Assembly: GCA_028277725.1 (NCBI GenBank)
Contig: JANQFX010000051.1
Span: 1 to 64,000 of the forward strand
Direction of reading: 5' to 3'
DNA from: Thiohalocapsa sp.
GTDB taxonomy: Bacteria; Pseudomonadota; Gammaproteobacteria; Chromatiales; Chromatiaceae
Length of the DNA: 64,000 bases
The notes under the pieces are model-generated. The model saw only the letters and a list, made by a program, of their open reading frames with translations, had not been told where the DNA came from and did no database searches. Below, one piece after another: positions 56,246 through 64,000 of the stretch. The translations under genes were made by a program, and so were the position numbers. Numbering within the stretch: position 1 is the first letter of the stretch; the number at the start of each line of letters is the position of its first letter.

Positions 56246-57127
56246 ATGAAGAACCCCGTCGTCGAAGCCCTTGTCGCCATTGTGGTCGCCCTGCTGGCAG
56301 CGGCTGCCGTCGCCTGGGCTGGCAGCCAGGGCGGGCTCGCCGTCGGCGGTCTGCCGCTGTTTGCATTGGCCGGCGTGGTGGCCTTCATCATCCAGTGGGT
56401 GGTCTTCGTGCCGTCCTACCGGGCGCAGACGGAGCATTGGTACGACCTCACCGGTAGCGCCACCTATCTGACCGTGGCCATAGGCACCCTGCTGTTGGCG
56501 GGCCAATTCGATGCACGCTCCCTGCTGCTGACGCTGCTGGTCTGTGTCTGGGCGGGGAGGCTCGGCACCTTTCTGTTCCGCCGCATCCGGAAGGCTGGTG
56601 TCGATATGCGCTTCGATGACATCAAGCCATCCTTCGTGCGCTTCCTAATGGCCTGGACGCTGCAGGGGCTTTGGGTGTTTCTGACCCTCGGCGCCGCCCT
56701 GGCGGCGATGACCGCGACGGAGACGCCGGCCTTAGGGTTCATCGGCTGGGTGGGATTGGCCATCTGGCTGGTCGGCTTCGGGATCGAGGCGGTGGCCGAT
56801 GCGCAGAAACAGGCGTTTCGTGCGGACCCGGCCAACAAGGGTCGGTACATCGATTCGGGGCTCTGGGCCTGGTCGCGGCATCCGAACTACTTCGGCGAGA
56901 TCACGCTCTGGGTGGGGGTCGCGCTGATCGCGCTGCCGGCGCTCTCGGGCTGGCAGTATGTGACCCTGATCTCGCCGGTGTTCGTCTATTTCCTGCTCAC
57001 GCGGGTAAGTGGTATCCCGATGCTGGAGTCCAGCGCCGACGCGCGCTGGGGGGATGAGCCCGGTTATCAGGCATACAAGGCGCGCACGCCGGTGCTGTTT
57101 CCGCGGCCGCCCCACTCCGCGGGCTGA
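56246..57127 (+). CDS. DUF1295 / steroid 5-alpha-reductase-like membrane protein
   Basis: The 293-residue protein has about six membrane helices and the DUF1295 signatures IIQWVVFVPSYRAQTEHWYD, FDDIKPSFVRFLMAWTLQGL, the conserved YIDSGLWAWSRHPNYFGEIT near residue 205 and ending YQAYKARTPVLFPRPP. The RHPNYFGE motif is shared with NAD(P)H-dependent sterol reductases and isoprenylcysteine methyltransferases. Substrate unknown. ATG 56246 is followed directly by the first helix; an in-frame upstream ATG (56183) is less likely. Confidence 0.9.
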   Translation: MKNPVVEALVAIVVALLAAAAVAWAGSQGGLAVGGLPLFALAGVVAFIIQWVVFVPSYRAQTEHWYDLTGSATYLTVAIGTLLLAGQFDARSLLLTLLVCVWAGRLGTFLFRRIRKAGVDMRFDDIKPSFVRFLMAWTLQGLWVFLTLGAALAAMTATETPALGFIGWVGLAIWLVGFGIEAVADAQKQAFRADPANKGRYIDSGLWAWSRHPNYFGEITLWVGVALIALPALSGWQYVTLISPVFVYFLLTRVSGIPMLESSADARWGDEPGYQAYKARTPVLFPRPPHSAG

Positions 57128-57358
57128 GGGTTTCGGCGACCGGTTAGGCAGGCTGGGCCGGAGCACAACCACCAGCTGTGCCAAGAGACTCTCGAGCCGG
57201 GTGACCGAAACGAAGGGGGCCCTTGATCGCCCGGGGCCCGTGATGCGACGACCTCCGATTGGGCCATGGGGCCAGGACAATGCCGCGTCGATCGAGCGGG
57301 GCGAGCCCCTCCGATTGATCGGCGTCTCCTCAAGACGATGTCTGGGCACGACCCGCGG

Positions 57359-58444
57359 TCAGCGCTCCGCAAGGGCCGCTCGCAACGCCCCGAGCAGGGC
57401 CGCGTTCTCCTCCGGGGTACCGACGGTGAGGCGCAGGCAGTCCGACAGCGTCGGGTGGGCGCCGTCGAGCTTCTTGATCAGCACCCCGCGATCCTTGATG
57501 CCCTGGAAAATCGGCCCCGCCCTTCCCGCTGCAGTGCGGACCAGGATGAAGTTGGCATCGCTCGGAAAGCAGGTGAGGCCGTCCAATGCTCGCAGTTCAT
57601 CGAAGAGCCTGCCCCGTTCCGCGCGGATGGCGTTGGTCTGCTCGTCCAGCGCGGTCCGGTGGTGGAGCGCGAAGGAGGCGCTGGCCTGGGTGAGCACGTT
57701 GATGTTGTAGGGCAGGCGAACCTTGTCGACCTCGACGAGCCAGTCCGGCGGCCCCGCGAGATAGCCCAGGCGCAGCCCGGCGAGGCCCATCTTGGAGACG
57801 GTGCGCATGACCAGCAGGTTGGGCCAGTCGCCGAGGCGCGGCAGGAAGCTCCGGTCCGTGAAGGGCGCGTAGGCCTCGTCGACGATGACCAGGCCGGGGC
57901 TCGCCTCGATGATGCGCTCGATGGCGGCGGCGTCGAACAGGTTGCCGGTGGGGTTGTTCGGGTAGGCGATGAAGGTGAGCGCCGGCTGTTCCTGCTCGAT
58001 GGCGGTGAGGGTCGTATCCAGGTCCAGAGCGAAGTCGTCCGCGCGCAGCGGCACGCCGATGTAGTTCATGCCGGCGAACAGCGCGATCATCCGATACATG
58101 ACGAAGCCGGGCTCCAGCGACAGCAGCTTGCGCCCCGGTTGGGCAACGGCCATCGCCAGCATCTGGATCAGTTCATCGGAGCCGTTACCGAGCAGCAGCA
58201 TCTGCCCCGCTGGGATGCCCATGGCCTGGCGCAGCGCCCCTTGCAGCGCCTCACCGTGCGGGTCCGGGTAGCGGTTCATCGCCGTGTCCCGCAGCGTCGC
58301 CAGCCAGTCCTCGCGCAGCGCCTCGGGCCAGGGGTAGGGGTTCTCCATCGCGTCGAGCTTGATCAACCCGGTGCTCTCGGGCACGTGGTAGGCGCGCAAC
58401 GCTTGAACGTCCGGGCGGATGAGGTCGGCAGGGTGCGTGGTCAT
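57359..58444 (-). CDS. hisC: Histidinol-phosphate aminotransferase
   Basis: HisC makes histidinol phosphate from imidazole-acetol phosphate and glutamate. The 361-residue class I aminotransferase has LLLGNGSDELIQML (PLP phosphate site), FIAYPNNPTGNLFD, VIVDEAYAPF and the PLP lysine 218 in VMRTVSKMGLAGLRLGYL. It follows hisD on the same strand, separated by about 150 bases that contain a REP-like pair. hisG, hisD and hisC lie together as in many proteobacteria. Confidence 0.97.
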   Translation of the reverse strand: MTTHPADLIRPDVQALRAYHVPESTGLIKLDAMENPYPWPEALREDWLATLRDTAMNRYPDPHGEALQGALRQAMGIPAGQMLLLGNGSDELIQMLAMAVAQPGRKLLSLEPGFVMYRMIALFAGMNYIGVPLRADDFALDLDTTLTAIEQEQPALTFIAYPNNPTGNLFDAAAIERIIEASPGLVIVDEAYAPFTDRSFLPRLGDWPNLLVMRTVSKMGLAGLRLGYLAGPPDWLVEVDKVRLPYNINVLTQASASFALHHRTALDEQTNAIRAERGRLFDELRALDGLTCFPSDANFILVRTAAGRAGPIFQGIKDRGVLIKKLDGAHPTLSDCLRLTVGTPEENAALLGALRAALAER

Positions 58445-58516
58445 CGATCTGTCGGTTCTTTCGGACGTGGATTGGGAGGCAGTGCCGAATCGGGCTCTTG
58501 GGCGCGATCATCGCCT

Positions 58517-58587
58517 CCTGTGGGCGCGGTCTCCGGCCGCGATCGCGGCGATCGGGCGTGCTATCGCGGAAGACCTGCGGCTCCCAC
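58517..58587. repeat. Inverted pair of REP-like units between hisD and hisC
   Basis: The left unit CCTGTGGGCGCGGTCTCCGG and the right unit, whose complement starts GTGGGAGCCGCAGG, match the widespread TGTGGGAGCGGC type of REP sequence and face each other. Similar half units are seen at about 13880 (GGGAGCGGCC) and at 35654-35683. They may attenuate the his transcript or protect its 3' end. Confidence 0.6.
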
Positions 58588-58596
58588 CGCGCGTGC

Positions 58597-59895
58597 TCAG
58601 TCCCCTCGATACTCCGCGGAGCGGGCATGCGCGGTGAGCCCTTCGCCGCGGGCGAGCACGGACGCGATCTTGGCGAGTTCGGCGGAGCCCGTCGCTGAGG
58701 CCATGATCAGGCTGCTGCGCTTCTGGAAGTCATAGACACCGAGGGGTGAGGAAAACCGGGCCGTGCCCGAGGTCGGCAGCACGTGATTCGGTCCGGCGCA
58801 GTAGTCGCCCAGGGCCTCGGCAGTGTAACGGCCCATGAAGATTGCGCCGGCGTGGCGGATGCGCGGCGCGACGGTCTCGGGCCGATCGACGGACAGCTCC
58901 AGGTGCTCCGGCGCGATGCGGTTGGCGACCTCGATGGCCTGGTCCAGATCGCGGACCTGGATCAGGGCGCCGCGGGCCTTCAGCGCCGCGGCGATGATGT
59001 CCTGGCGCTCCATGGTCGGCAGCAGCTTGTCGATGCTGGCGGCAACCCGGTCGAGGTAGTCGGCATCCCAGGCCACCAGGATCGACTGGGCGTCCTCGTC
59101 GTGCTCTGCCTGGCTGAACAGGTCCATGGCGATCCAGTCCGGGTCGGTCTCGCCATCGCAGAGGATCAGGATCTCGCTGGGGCCGGCGACCATGTCGATG
59201 CCCACCTGCCCGAACACGGCCCGCTTGGCGGTGGCCACGTAGATGTTGCCCGGGCCGACGATCTTGTCGCAGGCGGGAATGCTCTCGGTACCGTAGGCCA
59301 GGGCCGCAACGGCCTGGGCGCCGCCGACCGCGAAGGCCCTGTCCACCCCGGAGATGTGCGCAGCGGCGAGCACCAGGTCGTTCAGCTCGCCGTCCGGCGT
59401 CGGCACCACCATGACCAAATCGTCGACGCCGGCGACCTTGGCTGGAATGGCGTTCATCAATACCGAGGACGGATAGGCCGCCTTGCCACCTGGCACGTAG
59501 AGCCCGACACGGTCCAACGGCGCCACCTGCTGGCCGAGCAGGGTCCCGTCCGGCTCCTCGTAGGCCCAGCCCTGCATCTTCTGCCGCTCGGCGTAGGCTC
59601 GGATGCGCTCGGCGGCCTGCTCCAGTGCCTCGCGCTGCGTCGCCGAGATGCTGTTCGCGGCCTGTCCCAGGCGCTCCAGCGGGATCGACAGCGCCGGGGC
59701 GCCGTCGGGCTGCCAGCGGTCGAAGCGGGCGGTGAACTCCACCAGGGCGGCATCGCCTCGGGCGCGGATGGCATTGATGATGTCGTCGACGGTGCGCTGG
59801 ACGTTGCGATCGGAGACGGAGTCCCAGGCGAGCAGGGCGTCGAGCCGCGCGTCGAAGTCGTCGTCGATGGTGGCGAGTCGGTTGATCTCGGGCAT
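58597..59895 (-). CDS. hisD: Histidinol dehydrogenase
   Basis: HisD is a zinc enzyme that oxidises histidinol twice to histidine. The 432-residue protein shows [20 protein letters not shown], the [20 protein letters not shown] and [20 protein letters not shown] motifs, the catalytic [10 protein letters not shown] region with Glu-His, and the zinc-binding [20 protein letters not shown] and [20 protein letters not shown] segments. Length is normal. It follows hisG by 73 bases. Confidence 0.97.
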   Translation of the reverse strand: MPEINRLATIDDDFDARLDALLAWDSVSDRNVQRTVDDIINAIRARGDAALVEFTARFDRWQPDGAPALSIPLERLGQAANSISATQREALEQAAERIRAYAERQKMQGWAYEEPDGTLLGQQVAPLDRVGLYVPGGKAAYPSSVLMNAIPAKVAGVDDLVMVVPTPDGELNDLVLAAAHISGVDRAFAVGGAQAVAALAYGTESIPACDKIVGPGNIYVATAKRAVFGQVGIDMVAGPSEILILCDGETDPDWIAMDLFSQAEHDEDAQSILVAWDADYLDRVAASIDKLLPTMERQDIIAAALKARGALIQVRDLDQAIEVANRIAPEHLELSVDRPETVAPRIRHAGAIFMGRYTAEALGDYCAGPNHVLPTSGTARFSSPLGVYDFQKRSSLIMASATGSAELAKIASVLARGEGLTAHARSAEYRGD

Positions 59896-59968
59896 GTTCG
59901 TTCCGGGCTTGATCGGTTGCGGCGATTGAGGACGCGCGGGGCAGGATGCCTAATGCAGCGGTGCCTTC

Positions 59969-60640
59969 CTAGGCCGACTCGGCGGTCTCGCCCTGTTGCG
60001 TGGCCACGGCGGCTCGCAGGGCCTCCAGCAGCGCCGTGACCCGAGCGTGTTTCATCTTCCAGGCGGCCCTGTTGACCACCAGGCGCGAACTGATGTCGCG
60101 GATGTGTTCCAGCGGCACAAGACCATTGGCCTTCAGCGTCTTGCCGCTCTCCACGAGGTCCACGATCAAGTCGGCCAGGCCCACCAACGGGGCCAGTTCC
60201 ATGGAGCCGTAGAGCTTGATGATCTCCACCTGCTGCCCCTTGGTGGCGAAATGGCGCTCCGCCGAACGGACGTACTTGGTGGCGATGCGCTGCCGACGCC
60301 GATCCCTGCGCTCGCCGATGACGGCATCCGGTTTGCCTGCCACCATGAGTCGACACCGCGCAATGCGCAGGTCGAGCGGTTCGTAGAGCCCTTCCCCTCC
60401 GTGCTCCAGCAACACGTCCTTACCGGCCACGCCGACGTCCGCGGCGCCGTACTGCACATAGGTGGGCACGTCGCTGGCGCGGATGATGACCAGTTTCACG
60501 CGAGGATCATTGGTGTCGAGGATGAGTTTGCGGCTCGTCTCCGGGTCTTCCAGCGCGCGGATGCCGGCGGCGGCCAGCAGCGGCATCGCCTGCTCGAAGA
60601 TGCGTCCCTTGGACAGCGCGATGGTGAGGGTGTCGGACAT
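59969..60640 (-). CDS. hisG: ATP phosphoribosyltransferase, short form
   Basis: HisG starts histidine synthesis by joining ATP and PRPP. The 223-residue protein is the short form (HisG-S), which lacks the regulatory C-terminal domain and needs HisZ for activity. Motifs are [60 protein letters not shown] and the PRPP loop [20 protein letters not shown]. HisZ is not in the window and must be encoded elsewhere. It follows murA by about 75 bases. Confidence 0.96.
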   Translation of the reverse strand: MSDTLTIALSKGRIFEQAMPLLAAAGIRALEDPETSRKLILDTNDPRVKLVIIRASDVPTYVQYGAADVGVAGKDVLLEHGGEGLYEPLDLRIARCRLMVAGKPDAVIGERRDRRRQRIATKYVRSAERHFATKGQQVEIIKLYGSMELAPLVGLADLIVDLVESGKTLKANGLVPLEHIRDISSRLVVNRAAWKMKHARVTALLEALRAAVATQQGETAESA

Positions 60641-60714
60641 TCGAGAAGTCTGAAGCTTGAAGTTTGAAGGGAGAAGGTTGACGCGGGGCGGCGAGTCTTG
60701 CCGTCGGCCGAGGC

Positions 60715-62064
<1,350 letters not shown>

Positions 62065-62466
62065 TCAGCCATGCTTGCTAGGGCTGGCTCCGGAGACCGC
62101 ATCGTCGCGTCCTGGTGGGTCCTCGAGGCCCAGCAAGGCATCGGCATTACCGAGGGCTGCCAAGCGCCGCACGGCCTCCGGCACCCGGGCCAGGTGCAGC
62201 TGTGCCCCGTCGGCGCCGAGCCGCGATCGCCACTCGAGCAGTAGCGCGACGCCAGCGCTGGCACTGCGTTGGACGTCGGCCAGGTCGAGTTCCGTGCGGC
62301 CCTGCGCATCGGGCTCCGGACACTGGTTGTACAAGGGTACGACCGTGGTCAGGTTGAGGACGCCTTCGAGGCGCCAGCGCCCCGGCGCGACGCGGGAGAG
62401 CGTCGCGGTTGCCGCGTCGGGCGATGCCGAGGCTGGAGCCTGCGAGGGGCGGCGGGCACCGGTCAT
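62065..62466 (-). CDS. mlaB: STAS-domain protein MlaB
   Basis: MlaB is the small cytosolic STAS subunit that stabilises the MlaFEDB phospholipid transporter. The 133-residue product has a STAS-like core (RWRLEGVLNLTTVVPLYNQC, ELDLADVQRSASAGVALLLE, GAQLHLARVPEAVRRLAALG), with the conserved serine of the domain in QRSASAG. The first 20 and last 20 residues are low-complexity. The stop lies 87 bases before murA, with no bolA/ibaG gene between. Confidence 0.9.
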   Translation of the reverse strand: MTGARRPSQAPASASPDAATATLSRVAPGRWRLEGVLNLTTVVPLYNQCPEPDAQGRTELDLADVQRSASAGVALLLEWRSRLGADGAQLHLARVPEAVRRLAALGNADALLGLEDPPGRDDAVSGASPSKHG

Positions 62467-62484
62467 GGTTCGCTCGGCACCTGG

Positions 62485-63105
62485 TCAGGCGCCGCCGCGG
62501 GTCTTCGATTGCAGTTCCTGGATCAAGCCGTCGATGCCTGAGCGGGCAATGGTGGTGCGGAACTGACCTCGGTAACTGGAGATCATGCTGACGTTCTCGA
62601 TGACCAGGTCATAGACCTGCCAGGTGCCGCTCTTCCTGTGCATGCGGTAGTCGATGGGGATGGGCGGTCGGCCGCCGCCCGTGACCTCCGTCGGAACCAC
62701 CACGGTGCCGTCTCGGGGGCCCGGACGCGAGGGTTTGAAGACCAGCGTCTCGCCGGAGTACTTCGCCAGCGACTTGGCGTAGGTACTGACCAGCAGCTCA
62801 CGGAACGAGGAGATCAGCTCGGCGCGCTGCGCGGCGCTGGCCTTGTTCCAGTCCCGGCCGACGGCCGAGCGGGTGATCAGCTCGAAATCGAAGTGAGGGG
62901 CCAGCTTGCTACCGACCAAGCCGTAGATCACAGAGGGGTTCGCGCTCAGCTGCGATCGACGGCTGTCGAGTGTCTTCAGCATGTCCTCGGCCGTGCGCTT
63001 GACCAGCGCCTCGGCGGAGGCGTCCGCGCTGGCCGCGGTCGGTAGCGCTAGGAGCAATACCATTGTCGCCGCGATGGCGGCGCGACAGGCCTGTCCGATG
63101 CTCAT
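62485..63105 (-). CDS. mlaC: Periplasmic phospholipid carrier MlaC
   Basis: MlaC shuttles phospholipids between the inner-membrane MlaFEDB complex and the outer membrane. The 206-residue protein has a signal peptide (AAIAATMVLLLALPTAASAD) and the MlaC body: ELITRSAVGRDWNKASAAQR, FRELLVSTYAKSLAKYSGET and WQVYDLVIENVSMISSYRGQ. Its ATG overlaps the mlaD stop by four bases. mlaB follows after 18 bases. Confidence 0.96.
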   Translation of the reverse strand: MSIGQACRAAIAATMVLLLALPTAASADASAEALVKRTAEDMLKTLDSRRSQLSANPSVIYGLVGSKLAPHFDFELITRSAVGRDWNKASAAQRAELISSFRELLVSTYAKSLAKYSGETLVFKPSRPGPRDGTVVVPTEVTGGGRPPIPIDYRMHRKSGTWQVYDLVIENVSMISSYRGQFRTTIARSGIDGLIQELQSKTRGGA

Positions 63106-63572
63106 TCCGTATCCTCCTGTGCCTTGTTGAATAGGAATTGCCCGATCATCCGCTCCAGCACCAGGGCGGACTGGGTATGTTCGATCTGATCGCCGTCGCG
63201 CAGGTAGTCCGGGCTGCCGCCCGGGTCCAGCGCCACGTATTGCTCGCCGAGCAGCCCCGCCGTGTAGATGTTCGCGAAGGTGTCGGCCGGAATCTGGTCG
63301 TAGGCGGCGTCGATGCGCAGGGTCACCGATGCCTGGTAGCTGTCCTGGTCGAAGTCGATGGCATCGACCCGCCCGAGCCGCACGCCGGCCATGCTCACGG
63401 GGGCGCGCACTTTCAGGCTGCCGATGTTATCGAACCGTGCGGTCAGGGAGTAGCCGGGGCCGGCGCTCGCCGCGCTCAGGTTGCTGACGCGCATGGCGAG
63501 GAAGAACAGCGCCACCAGTCCGGCGGCCATGAAGGCACCGACCAGGATCTCCATTGTGCGCGTGCTTTGCAT
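63102..63572 (-). CDS. mlaD: MCE-domain protein MlaD
   Basis: MlaD forms the hexameric periplasmic ring of the Mla transporter. The 156-residue protein has an N-terminal anchor (TMEILVGAFMAAGLVALFFL) and one MCE domain: YSLTARFDNIGSLKVRAPVS, GVRLGRVDAIDFDQDSYQAS and TAGLLGEQYVALDPGG. GAGGA stands before ATG 63572; the frame stays open upstream. It overlaps mlaC by four bases. Confidence 0.96.
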   Translation of the reverse strand: MQSTRTMEILVGAFMAAGLVALFFLAMRVSNLSAASAGPGYSLTARFDNIGSLKVRAPVSMAGVRLGRVDAIDFDQDSYQASVTLRIDAAYDQIPADTFANIYTAGLLGEQYVALDPGGSPDYLRDGDQIEHTQSALVLERMIGQFLFNKAQEDTE

Positions 63573-63649
63573 CGATTGTCCTCGTAGCAGCGAGCCGCGG
63601 CGGACGTGATCGCCGGGTTCAGTAGGTCGAAGCGGCGGTCGGCCGTGGA

Positions 63650-64000
63650 TCAATCGCCGAACATCAGGGCCGTCAGGATGAAGTCGAGCCCGAGCACCGC
63701 CAGCGCCGAATGCACCACGGAACGGGTCGTCGCGCGGCTGACGCCAGCGGCCGTCGGTTTGGTATCGTAGCCTTGGAAGAGCGCGATCCAGGTCACCACG
63801 ACGCCGAAGACCAGGCTCTTGATGACGCCGTTGACCACGTCGTCGCGAAAATCTACCTTCGCCTGCATTTGACTCCAGAAGGCACCGTCGTCCACCCCCA
63901 GGAGCCCGACGCCGACGAACCAGCCGCCGAGCACCCCCAGGGCGCTGAACAGAGCGGCCAACAACGGCATGGCGATGACGCCAGCCAGGAACCGGGGCGC
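63650..64000 (-). CDS. mlaE: Mla permease MlaE (3' part, cut by window end)
   Basis: Only the last 116 codons are inside the window; the start lies beyond position 64000. The visible part has membrane helices ([20 protein letters not shown] and [20 protein letters not shown]) and the conserved [20 protein letters not shown] motif of MlaE/YrbE permeases near the end. MlaE holds the lipid path in the MlaFEDB ABC transporter. It precedes mlaD on the minus strand by about 77 bases. Confidence 0.96.
   Translation of the reverse strand, partial: APRFLAGVIAMPLLAALFSALGVLGGWFVGVGLLGVDDGAFWSQMQAKVDFRDDVVNGVIKSLVFGVVVTWIALFQGYDTKPTAAGVSRATTRSVVHSALAVLGLDFILTALMFGD

Overview
The window is a GC-rich, densely packed chromosomal stretch from a gammaproteobacterium. 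It most likely comes from an autotrophic sulfur or purple sulfur bacterium of the Chromatiales type. The reasons are the 3' end of an alpha-carboxysome operon next to a CbbR-type regulator, a potassium-insensitive-type proton-pumping pyrophosphatase, and gammaproteobacterial gene orders (mutY-yggX, mla-murA-hisG-hisD-hisC). The assignment rests on gene content only. No rRNA, insertion sequence, prophage or CRISPR array was seen.

Layout. 1-1476: end of the carboxysome operon (CsoS1 shell protein, ferritin-like protein, acRAF, and a 57-residue basic, probably disordered protein that may be an McdB-type positioning factor). 1812-4567: cbbR, purK, purE. 4521-9687: a small unknown protein, an isochorismatase-fold hydrolase, an exported STI1-like protein, thiS-thiG, and a long-chain acyl-CoA synthetase. 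9697-13806: a tRNA-Gly(CCC) with a clear promoter, a DUF2007 protein, an AsmA-like protein, mutY with an in-frame minisatellite, and yggX. 13910-18805: an unknown coiled-coil protein, a frameshifted remnant, lspA, a two-domain CbiX-type chelatase, a SOUL protein and a family 4 uracil-DNA glycosylase. 18845-22690: leuA, a DegT-type sugar aminotransferase and kdsD. 22695-32409: a type II secretion cluster (gspF-G-H-I-J-K-L-M-C/N-D, all on the minus strand) without gspE. 32580-41707: mnmG, a moxR-DUF58-transglutaminase operon, soluble pyrophosphatase and membrane pyrophosphatase. 42541-50738: an MscS channel with a long coiled-coil domain, several unknown small proteins, an uncharacterised three-gene module (TelA-like coiled-coil protein, DUF6384-like membrane protein, coiled-coil protein with a glycine-rich tail) and an orphan Phd-type antitoxin. 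50820-57127: pyrD, a TrpB2-type synthase, a LysM-like exported protein, a DUF4139 protein and a DUF1295 membrane protein. 57359-64000: hisC, hisD, hisG, murA and mlaB-mlaC-mlaD-mlaE (the last cut by the window edge).

Functionally the window mixes CO2 fixation, amino-acid, purine, pyrimidine and thiamine biosynthesis, envelope maintenance (murA, mla, kdsD, lspA, AsmA), protein export (Gsp) and pyrophosphate energetics. The parts that standard families explain least are the 46671-50243 three-gene module, the small ORF behind acRAF, the strong-ribosome-site mini-ORF between gspK and gspL, the near-gene-free stretch 41708-42540, and the 44625-46445 cluster of short unknown proteins.
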